Below are positions 1 through 5,745 of a DNA stretch of 9,014 nt, in pieces. Location: positions 1 to 9,014 of the forward strand of contig CAAGEG010000083.1 in assembly GCA_900768785.1 (NCBI GenBank). Reading direction: 5' to 3'. The position numbers were made by a program, and so were the translations under genes. The notes below the pieces were generated by a model. It ran no database searches and was not told the DNA's origin. It was given only the letters and a program-made list of their open reading frames with translations. How positions within the stretch are numbered: position 1 is the stretch's first letter; every line of letters starts with the position of its first letter. This stretch comes from an uncultured Prevotella sp. GTDB lineage: Bacteria; Bacteroidota; Bacteroidia; Bacteroidales; Bacteroidaceae.

Positions 1-41
1 AAATATATTGAAAAATAATATTTGAGCGTAGTTTATTTTTG

Positions 42-49
42 CAAAGATA
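42..49 (-). promoter_or_regulatory. Putative Bacteroidota -7 promoter element, reading leftwards out of the window
   Basis: On the minus strand these bases read TATCTTTG, an exact match to the Bacteroidota -7 consensus TAnnTTTG. No TTTG (-33 element) is present at the usual distance. A transcript would start near position 35 and leave the window, so the gene served is not visible. Directly abutting it on the plus strand, 34-41 reads TATTTTTG, also a consensus match, so the two form a near-palindrome. The call rests on motif match alone. Confidence 0.35.
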
Positions 50-103
50 ATAAAAGTTACAAGTTAAACCCGATAAACCGCATTTTTCATGTAAAAAATT
101 GAC

Positions 104-138
104 GATTAGACAAATTTTTGTTGATTAGACAAATTTTT
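104..138. repeat. Two perfect 16-bp direct repeats, period 19, upstream of the lipoprotein promoter
   Basis: The 16-mer GATTAGACAAATTTTT occurs at 104-119 and again at 123-138, separated by 3 bases. The copies lie about 35-70 bases upstream of the putative -7 element at 172-179. Two identical sites spaced a little under two helical turns and just upstream of a promoter are typical of a dimeric or tandem-binding transcription activator. That the repeat exists is seen directly; the operator role is inference. Confidence 0.85.
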
Positions 139-171
139 ATTCCAGTAATTTATGTAATTAAATATTGTTTG

Positions 172-179
172 TACTTTTG
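172..179 (+). promoter_or_regulatory. Putative -7 promoter element for the lipoprotein gene
   Basis: TACTTTTG matches the Bacteroidota -7 consensus TAnnTTTG exactly. A start site near 185 would give a leader of about 45 bases before the ATG at 231. No good TTTG is found at the -33 distance, which fits a promoter needing an activator. Bases 174-189 form an inverted repeat (CTTTTGT, 2-base spacer, ACAAAAG) straddling the -7 element and expected start site, so a repressor site is also possible. Confidence 0.5.
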
Positions 180-230
180 TAAACAAAAGCAATTAGTCAA
201 ATTAATACATTATTTCAATCAAAATAGGTA

Positions 231-581
231 ATGAAAAATAGAATTAAAACTATTAGTTTGTCTGGTTTAGTTACAAGTATAGTGTTTAGTTCATGTACTG
301 TAAACAGTATAGTGGGTAGTTGGGTTGAACCTGTTCCTGCTATAGAGAATAACATACAAGGAATTACTTTAAAGAAAGGCGGTACGGCATCTTCTATAAA
401 TATGGCAACTTTACAATATGAGAAATGGGAACAGCACGGCAGTAGGTTGTTACTTTACGGAAAGAGTATCGGAAATCGAATGACGTTTTCTTTTACCGAC
501 ACATTTAATATTGAGAAACTGACGAAAGAAGATATGGTATTGAAAAAAGGTGAATTGACAATAAAATACAAGAAACAGTGA
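231..581 (+). CDS. Small lipocalin-like lipoprotein
   Basis: This 116-residue protein begins with a basic N-terminus (MKNRIK) and a short hydrophobic stretch ending in a lipobox-like FSSC with the candidate lipidated cysteine at C22, so it is probably an envelope lipoprotein. Phe at -3 is not the usual Leu/Val, so the signal call is moderate. No acidic export tag follows the cysteine, which hints at periplasm-facing placement. The mature part is short and beta-rich. It contains GSWVEPVP (29-36), SINMATLQYEKW (55-66) and a GKSIGN...FSFTDTFNIEKL stretch (77-97). From memory these fit the Bacteroidales lipocalin-like family Lipocalin_3, whose members average about this length; the ligand is unknown. 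The ATG at 231 directly follows an A-rich leader with only a weak AGG. It stands alone, with its own promoter, and converges on ispG. Confidence is high that it is a gene and moderate for the family. Confidence 0.85.
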   Translation: MKNRIKTISLSGLVTSIVFSSCTVNSIVGSWVEPVPAIENNIQGITLKKGGTASSINMATLQYEKWEQHGSRLLLYGKSIGNRMTFSFTDTFNIEKLTKEDMVLKKGELTIKYKKQ

Positions 582-589
582 TAAGAAAG

Positions 590-626
590 TTTTTGTATGC
601 TTCTGTTAAACTGAAGCATACAAAAA
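590..626. terminator. 14-bp perfect hairpin between converging genes, possible bidirectional terminator
   Basis: TTTTTGTATGCTTC (590-603) is the exact reverse complement of 613-626, with a 9-base loop. It sits in the 51-base gap between the lipoprotein stop (581) and the ispG stop (633), where a shared terminator is expected. The T-run lies in the 5' arm and the A-run in the 3' arm on both strands, the reverse of the usual intrinsic terminator. No U-tract directly follows the stem in either direction; the nearest on the plus strand is 636-640. The hairpin is certain, the terminator role less so. Confidence 0.5.
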
Positions 627-632
627 TTCAAA

Positions 633-2486
633 CTATTTTTCGCATTTAGCTATTAGTTCAAGCAATTTATCAACTGCCTCTTCTTCAGGTATATTTTTTG
701 CAACACACTCTTTTTTACGATATAAAGAAATCTTTCCTCTACCTGCTCCCACGTATCCATAATCGGCGTCAGCCATTTCGCCTGGACCATTAACGATACA
801 TCCCATAATGCCAATTTTTAAACCTTTTAGATGTTTGGTGGCTTCTTTAATGCGTGCAATGGTTGTACGCATATCATAAAGAGTGCGTCCACACCCCGGA
901 CAACTTATATATTCAGTCTTGGATGTTCTAAGTCTTGCCGCTTGAAGTATGCCAAAAGACGTAGTTTCAATGTCATGTCTGTCAAGGTCACCATAATTGA
1001 TAAGCCATATACCATCAGTAAGTCCGTCAATCATTAATGCACCCATATCGGCAGCAGCTTCAATTTGAAAATCGCCTTTTTCTGCTTGTGTATGAGAGTA
1101 TGTTTGTGCGAAAACAATAGGATTTTTCAATCCGTAACGCATCATTTCATGTGCGAGAGCCCTTTGTTCGCCTATACGATTAGCGTGATGACTTGTGCTT
1201 ACTACTACCAATTCCGGATTTGCTTTCAGGCATGCCGAATACTCATCAGCATTTGCACCATAAGGAAGAACTATGAATTTGACATCCGCTTTGACTCCTG
1301 TAATAAACGGTATGGCGTTGTAGGGGAATATGGGATAAACATCGGTATGGTCGTAAAGTCTAACATAAGTGCTGTAATCAACTATGTAACGTTGTCCCGG
1401 AATTCGTGTTGAAGGTAGAGTCTTGCCCGTGTATACATAGTCTGAAATCATATCGGGGTTATAACCGGCAGATGACCCTTTGTTTTCCAAATCGGTTGTT
1501 ATTACTACAGGTACGTTGTCGCCTCCTATATTTAGAATTTTATTTGTGTTGCGACGTTCAGGAGAAAGCCAATTAAAACTACTATCAGTCTCACCTGGAA
1601 TATACAGATGTCTATTACGACGACACACATAGTCAACAAGATGTCTTGCTACAGGTATTTCCTCTTCTGGCTCTTCGCTTAGCGACACTCTTATTGTATC
1701 TCCTATTCCATCTGCAAGCAGTGCTCCAATACCTACAGCACTCTTGATGCGTCCGTCTTCACCTTCTCCTGCCTCTGTAACGCCAAGGTGTAATGGGTAA
1801 TTCATGTCTTCATCTGCCATAACGCTGACAAGAAGTCTCATGGATTTAACCATAACAACGGTGTTGCTTGCTTTTATAGATATAACAACGTCGTCAAAAT
1901 GCTCGCGTTTGCAGATACGTAGAAATTCCATGCAACTTTCAACAATGCCTTCCGGAGTGTCTCCATATCGGCTCATTATTCTGTCAGATAGTGAACCATG
2001 ATTAACACCTATTCTTATGGCAGTGTGGTTATTGCGACAAATATTAAGCAGAGGGATAAACTGTTTCTCTATCTTTTCAAGTTCGGCGGAATATTCATCA
2101 TCCGTATATTCCAAGTGTTTGAATGTTCGAGCCGGATCTACATAATTACCGGGATTGATACGTACTTTCTCGGCGTAAAGTGCTGCGACTTCAGCAACAT
2201 GGGGATTGAAATGAACGTCAGCTACCAACGGAGTATTATAGCCATGTGACCTTAAAACAGCATTGATGTTTTGAAGATTTTCAGCTTCACGCACACCTTG
2301 TGTAGTAAGGCGCACCAGTTCCCCTCCGGCTTCTATTATTCTTTCTGCCTGTGCGACGCTACCTTCCGTGTCATTTGTTGAAGTAGTAGTCATTGATTGG
2401 ACTCTTATAGGACTATCACCACCAATGGTAATATCTCCTACATGTGTGATAGAGCTGTCTCTTCTGCTATAATTGAATATATCCAT
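633..2486 (-). CDS. ispG: 4-hydroxy-3-methylbut-2-enyl diphosphate synthase, long form (IspG/GcpE)
   Basis: IspG converts methylerythritol cyclodiphosphate to HMBPP, the penultimate step of the MEP isoprenoid pathway, in the cytoplasm using a [4Fe-4S] cluster. At 617 residues it is the long type found in Bacteroidota, chlamydiae and plants, against roughly 370 in E. coli. Residues 1 to about 285 form the TIM barrel (PIRVQSMTTT near the start; VADVHF and EKVRINPGN at about 88-114; GVTEAGEGEDGRIKSAVGIG at 235-254). About 290-515 is the extra insertion domain. The C-terminal Fe-S domain carries the expected ligands C529 and C532 (SCPGCGR), C563 and E570 (GCIVNGPGE), so it looks catalytically intact. 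The start is fixed by the family N-terminus. It is the last gene of the rpoN operon, 25 bases after the purE stop, with no clear promoter of its own. Confidence 0.97.
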   Translation of the reverse strand: MDIFNYSRRDSSITHVGDITIGGDSPIRVQSMTTTSTNDTEGSVAQAERIIEAGGELVRLTTQGVREAENLQNINAVLRSHGYNTPLVADVHFNPHVAEVAALYAEKVRINPGNYVDPARTFKHLEYTDDEYSAELEKIEKQFIPLLNICRNNHTAIRIGVNHGSLSDRIMSRYGDTPEGIVESCMEFLRICKREHFDDVVISIKASNTVVMVKSMRLLVSVMADEDMNYPLHLGVTEAGEGEDGRIKSAVGIGALLADGIGDTIRVSLSEEPEEEIPVARHLVDYVCRRNRHLYIPGETDSSFNWLSPERRNTNKILNIGGDNVPVVITTDLENKGSSAGYNPDMISDYVYTGKTLPSTRIPGQRYIVDYSTYVRLYDHTDVYPIFPYNAIPFITGVKADVKFIVLPYGANADEYSACLKANPELVVVSTSHHANRIGEQRALAHEMMRYGLKNPIVFAQTYSHTQAEKGDFQIEAAADMGALMIDGLTDGIWLINYGDLDRHDIETTSFGILQAARLRTSKTEYISCPGCGRTLYDMRTTIARIKEATKHLKGLKIGIMGCIVNGPGEMADADYGYVGAGRGKISLYRKKECVAKNIPEEEAVDKLLELIAKCEK

Positions 2487-2511
2487 AAGTTAATTTAGAT
2501 ACAGTTTAAAG

Positions 2512-3018
2512 TCAATTAACTTTCCATTCGTATTTTATTTCAGCAAGTTCTTTGTTTGCTTTTTCAATCTTTTTGCCAAGTCCTTTCTTATATGAATCAA
2601 GACGTTCGGCAATATTTGTATCAGACAACGCAAGCATTTCTACAGCAAGAATTGCTGCATTCATGGCTCCATTTATACCAACAGTGGCTACTGGAATTCC
2701 CGGAGGCATCTGTATAATGCTTAACATAGCGTCAAGACCATCAAGCATCCCTTTAATAGGGACACCGATAACGGGTAGGGTAGTTGAAGCGGCAATAACT
2801 CCTGGCAATGCAGCAGCCATGCCAGCTCCTGCAATAATTACTTTTACTCCACGTGCTTTTGCTCCTTTTGCAAACTCTTCCACAGCATCGGGAGTACGGT
2901 GAGCTGATAATGCGTTAACTTCAAAAGGTATTTGCATTTCATCAAGCAACTTAAATGCTTTTTCCATAACGGGCAGATCGCTTGTGCTGCCCATGATAAT
3001 ACTTACTAATGGTGTCAT
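2512..3018 (-). CDS. purE: N5-carboxyaminoimidazole ribonucleotide mutase (PurE)
   Basis: PurE acts in de novo purine synthesis, forming 4-carboxy-AIR from N5-CAIR in class I enzymes. The 168 residues match the usual length of the single-domain enzyme. Visible signatures are the phosphate-binding GSTSD (10-14), SAHRTP (38-43) with catalytic H40, the AGAGMAAALPG loop (63-73), GVPIKG, and the IIQMPPGIPVATVGINGAMNAAILA stretch typical of class I. At position 70 there is Ala where E. coli PurE has His (AAHLPG). I recall this variant in other Bacteroidota, so it is probably lineage-typical and not a defect. No purK lies in this window. The gene follows the PAP2 gene by 30 bases and precedes ispG by 25, so it is probably co-transcribed with rpoN. 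The ATG at 3018 gives the expected family N-terminus. Confidence 0.96.
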   Translation of the reverse strand: MTPLVSIIMGSTSDLPVMEKAFKLLDEMQIPFEVNALSAHRTPDAVEEFAKGAKARGVKVIIAGAGMAAALPGVIAASTTLPVIGVPIKGMLDGLDAMLSIIQMPPGIPVATVGINGAMNAAILAVEMLALSDTNIAERLDSYKKGLGKKIEKANKELAEIKYEWKVN

Positions 3019-3048
3019 TTTTATTTTTGAAAGTTTAATTTTTTTATC

Positions 3049-3666
3049 TTAATAAATTACTACAGATATGAAAGAGAAACATGCTCCTAAGACAAAGCCA
3101 CTAACAACTTCGTTAAGAGAATGTTGTCTAAGTATCATACGACTTGTTCCAACCATACCGGCAAACATGATGACAAGGCAAAGCCACCATACGGGATTAA
3201 AGGCAAATATTAGCGAGAAAGCGATAAGTCCACCGGTTACTCCACCAATGGCAGCCATGTGTGTTGATATTTTTATGAATATATTTGTAACGGCACATGC
3301 TATTTGTACAACAAGAGCAGCAATAAGAATGCTACCCATGAAACGAGGCACATGCCATAATGTCATAAGATAACAACAAAGCAAATAGCATATTATAGAT
3401 ATGGCATAGGGAATAGCACGGCGTTCTTTCTTGCCAAGTTGTATTGGAGCCCAACCATGATAGTTGCGATAAATACGTATTAGAGCACTTGGCAGATAAA
3501 CCGTGAATAGCCAAAAAACAGCTATTAATTTTATCTTATATGTCCAAGGCAATAAACTAAGATAACTAAAAATGAAAAGGATAATCAGTCCCACTATTGG
3601 TAGATAAAGTGGGTTGAATAATTTGCTCAGTAACCGAGCAGTGAAAACAATCTCTTTTTCTCTCAT
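3049..3666 (-). CDS. PAP2-family membrane phosphatase homologue
   Basis: This 205-residue hydrophobic protein has about five or six predicted membrane segments. It carries recognisable though divergent PAP2 (acid phosphatase/lipid phosphatase) motifs. They are a KKERRAIP stretch (79-86) like motif 1, STH at 134-136 in place of PSGH (candidate proton-donor H136), and SR-x5-H-x3-E (S175, R176, nucleophile candidate H182, E186) like motif 3, with Glu where Asp is usual. Family members remove phosphate from phosphatidic acid, undecaprenyl diphosphate or other lipid phosphates. The substrate here is unknown; the nearby ispG makes an isoprenyl phosphate tempting but unproven. Its ATG overlaps the rpoN stop in an ATGA arrangement (3663-3666), which implies translational coupling and fixes the start. 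The fold family is fairly sure, the activity is not. Confidence 0.85.
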   Translation of the reverse strand: MREKEIVFTARLLSKLFNPLYLPIVGLIILFIFSYLSLLPWTYKIKLIAVFWLFTVYLPSALIRIYRNYHGWAPIQLGKKERRAIPYAISIICYLLCCYLMTLWHVPRFMGSILIAALVVQIACAVTNIFIKISTHMAAIGGVTGGLIAFSLIFAFNPVWWLCLVIMFAGMVGTSRMILRQHSLNEVVSGFVLGACFSFISVVIY

Positions 3667-5174
3667 CTCTTTCTAAGTCTGGCAACCGGTATGCCCAATT
3701 GTTCTCTATATTTTGCTATTGTGCGTCGTGCAACAGGATAGCCCAACTCTCTCATCTTGTCTTTTAGTATAATGTCACTAAAAGGTTGTTGTTTGTCTTC
3801 TTTGGCAATAATATCTTTCAGTGCATTCCTTACCTTATGCATAGACATTTCGGCACCATTTTTTGTCTTAACACTATCGTTAAAAAAATAGCGTAGCTTA
3901 AATGTCCCCCAACGTGTTTGGGCATATTTCATATTACAAACACGTGAGATAGTGCTGATATCAAGACCGGTTTTTTCTGCTACATCTTTTAGTATCATAG
4001 GACATAAGTCCGACTCATCACCATCTTGAAAAAATCGATGTTGTATATCTATTATAGCTTTCATTGTGACATAAAGCGTGTGTTGACGTTGTTTTATGGC
4101 ATCAATAAAGTTTTTTGCACGCTCAATCTTTTCTTTTGTAAAGACTAAAGCTTCTTTCTCGGGTCTTGATAAATTACCGTTTTTTGCTTGATAACTCTTT
4201 AATAATGCTGTGAAATCCGGTGATATATTCAATTCCGGAATATTACCTCCGTTAATGCTGAATGTTATTGTTCCGTCATCGGAAGTATCAATAATGAAGT
4301 CTGGGGTTATTTGTTGCAGATTACGTCCTTCGGTTTCTCCTAAGGCAGAGCCGGGCTTAGGGTTGAGTTTAAGCAATTCTGTACGTGCCGCATCAAGAAG
4401 TTGCTCGTTTATTCCCAATTGAAGAATGATTCTATCCCAACGTTTGTTCATGAAATCTTCAAAACATGTGCTTAAAATGCGTTTCATGCAATCTGTAATT
4501 TCAGAAGGTGTTTTGCGCTTTATTTGAAGAAGGAGGCACTCTCTAAGGTCATGAGCACCAACACCTGCGGGATCGAATGTTTGTAATAATCTTATAATTT
4601 TGCTAATATCATTCTCGTTAACATCAATATTGTGGTAAATTGCAAGTTCGTCACAAATAGTAGAGGCATCTTTGCGTAACAATCCATCACTATCAAGAGA
4701 TCCAATAACATATTCCATTATCTCTTGTTCTGTAGGTGAGAGATTGACATCTACCATTTGTTCTTTCAGTTTATCATAAAATGATATGGGATCTCCATAA
4801 GTGATTTCTTCAAAATCAGCACTATCAAAATTATCTTTTTTAGATGCTGAAGTTTCCGGCATTTCGTCATCAAGACCAATGTTCGCAAGAGCATTATCAA
4901 GAGCTTCGGCTCTTTCCTCACGTTCGGAGATGTATTCAAAGTCATCGTTGAATTCAGAGTTATCACTGTCATTATTAATGATATTATCATTAGTGATATC
5001 TTCAAATTTTTCAGTTTCAAGAGCCGGGTTGTCATCTATTTCTGCATTTACATTTTGTTCAAGTTCGGTAAGAGGCATTTCAAGCAGTCGCACAACGAGC
5101 ATTTGTTGTTGTGTTAGTCTTTGCACTTGTATTTGCTTTTGTTCTTGAACTTGTTGTAAATGTTGTCTCATCAT
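3663..5174 (-). CDS. rpoN: RNA polymerase sigma-54 factor (RpoN)
   Basis: Sigma-54 directs core RNA polymerase to -24/-12 promoters that need AAA+ enhancer-binding activators. The 503 residues show the full family layout. A Gln/Leu-rich activator-interacting region I comes first (about 1-50, QQQMLVVRLLEMPLTELE). An acidic Asp/Glu/Asn-rich linker follows (about 52-125). The core-binding region contains DPAGVGAHDLRECLLLQ (201-217) and NPKPG (271-275). The helix-turn-helix region is near 396-433 (DISTISRVCNMKYAQT, WGTFKLRYFF), and the RpoN box ARRTIAKYRE is at 482-491, 12 residues from the end. Two ATGs are adjacent (5174 and 5171); either preserves region I, while the next Met at residue 25 would remove part of it. 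It is the first gene of the four-gene leftward operon, and its stop overlaps the PAP2 start. No sigma-54 activator gene is in the window. Confidence 0.97.
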   Translation of the reverse strand: MMRQHLQQVQEQKQIQVQRLTQQQMLVVRLLEMPLTELEQNVNAEIDDNPALETEKFEDITNDNIINNDSDNSEFNDDFEYISEREERAEALDNALANIGLDDEMPETSASKKDNFDSADFEEITYGDPISFYDKLKEQMVDVNLSPTEQEIMEYVIGSLDSDGLLRKDASTICDELAIYHNIDVNENDISKIIRLLQTFDPAGVGAHDLRECLLLQIKRKTPSEITDCMKRILSTCFEDFMNKRWDRIILQLGINEQLLDAARTELLKLNPKPGSALGETEGRNLQQITPDFIIDTSDDGTITFSINGGNIPELNISPDFTALLKSYQAKNGNLSRPEKEALVFTKEKIERAKNFIDAIKQRQHTLYVTMKAIIDIQHRFFQDGDESDLCPMILKDVAEKTGLDISTISRVCNMKYAQTRWGTFKLRYFFNDSVKTKNGAEMSMHKVRNALKDIIAKEDKQQPFSDIILKDKMRELGYPVARRTIAKYREQLGIPVARLRKR

Positions 5175-5199
5175 GATGTTGCAAAATTAATACTTTTTT

Positions 5200-5207
5200 C
5201 AAATGTA
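5200..5207 (-). promoter_or_regulatory. Putative -7 element of the rpoN operon promoter
   Basis: The minus strand reads TACATTTG, an exact TAnnTTTG match. Transcription would start near 5194, leaving a leader of about 20 bases. A minus-strand TTTG lies upstream at 5232-5235, but the 24-base spacing is longer than the usual 19-21. A second exact match, TAATTTTG, lies at 5182-5189; use of that one would make the rpoN message nearly leaderless, so 5200-5207 is preferred. Assignment is by motif and position only. Confidence 0.45.
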
Positions 5208-5399
5208 AAAAAAGAAGAGTGTAAAAAGATACAAAGTAGCCCTACATTCTTGCTTCCCATAATAGTTTTTACCGGACAGTAATAATTGTTTTAATTTATG
5301 TTTAGTTAATAAAGATAAAAGAGCTTAGAATACATATCTCTCATTCTTAAAAAATATTAACAAGTATAAGTGTAAACCATATAGGATGTGAAAGTTTTT
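5208..5399. other. AT-rich divergent spacer between rpoN and the small membrane protein
   Basis: This part of the 260-base intergenic region has no open reading frame of note on either strand and no RNA gene that I recognise. It contains mixed A/T runs and one relatively GC-rich patch (about 5237-5278, including a TACCGGACAG stretch). Whatever regulates the rpoN operon and the divergent small gene must lie here or in the flanking promoters. Confidence 0.5.
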
Positions 5400-5407
5400 T
5401 ACTTTTG
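5400..5407 (+). promoter_or_regulatory. Putative -7 promoter element for the small membrane protein gene
   Basis: TACTTTTG matches TAnnTTTG exactly. A start site near 5413 leaves about 22 bases of leader before the ATG at 5435. This placement also rules out the upstream in-frame TTG at 5405, which lies inside the promoter element. The octamer is the same as that of the lipoprotein promoter at 172-179. No -33 TTTG is evident. Confidence 0.5.
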
Positions 5408-5434
5408 TATTTCGAGGATGAAAATGATGAACCT

Positions 5435-5611
5435 ATGAACAACCATAAAAGAAAAAGAGAGCATATTGATAGCTCTGAAATGTTTAAAAGAAGAAGTCTT
5501 ACGTCAAGACGAAAAAGAAAAATTATTGCAAAATTTTTGTTTTTCGCATTATGTGTGTTGGCTATAATAATATTTTGTGCATGTATAATATCGTATCTGT
5601 TTGATTTATAA
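5435..5611 (+). CDS. Small basic single-pass membrane protein of unknown function
   Basis: I do not recognise this gene with certainty. The 58 residues split into a strongly basic N-terminal half (about 1-29, with KRKRE at 5-9 and two further Arg/Lys clusters at 18-20 and 25-29) and one C-terminal hydrophobic segment (about 31-56) holding cysteines at 40, 48 and 50. By the positive-inside rule the basic part faces the cytoplasm and the protein ends almost at the outer membrane face of the helix, as in a tail-anchored layout. The basic half could touch RNA, DNA or acidic lipid, but nothing shows which. The start is the only in-frame ATG; a TTG ten codons upstream falls inside the putative promoter. 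The gene stands alone, divergent from rpoN and convergent with the antiporter gene. A well-placed promoter and an intact frame with a sensible topology support it as real. Confidence 0.65.
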   Translation: MNNHKRKREHIDSSEMFKRRSLTSRRKRKIIAKFLFFALCVLAIIIFCACIISYLFDL

Positions 5612-5745
5612 TACTCACATCGAATAATTGTTATTTAGAAATAGATTATGGCGCTTTCATCTTATACTTTGTGTTAGTGGGGAACAGACCCTTGTTGGCA
5701 ATCAATGAATATAACAAGCGCTTATGAAATCTAATGTTTTGTGGG

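Noticed and set aside
831..2249. Several plus-strand open frames opposite ispG
   Set aside because: They lie wholly inside a well-conserved gene on the other strand, with no promoter or family resemblance.
3049..3666. PAP2 gene as a dead pseudogene because of altered motifs
   Set aside because: The frame is intact, coupled to rpoN by an ATGA overlap, and keeps the motif-3 Arg and His and a motif-2 His, so it is a divergent family member and not a decayed one.
4766..5148. Open frames on both strands inside rpoN (for example a Ser-rich plus-strand frame)
   Set aside because: They are shadows of the acidic, low-complexity rpoN linker; composition is unnatural and there is no start-site support.
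5405..5434. TTG start giving a 68-residue form of the small membrane protein
   Set aside because: The TTG overlaps the putative -7 element TACTTTTG, so it would lie upstream of the transcript start; the ATG at 5435 is the natural start.
5612..5745. Terminator or small RNA between the small membrane protein and the antiporter gene
   Set aside because: I found only a short palindrome (AAGCGCTT, 5716-5723) and inconsistent long-range pairings (TTTCAT with ATGAAA); no stem with a U-tract and no tRNA-like fold.
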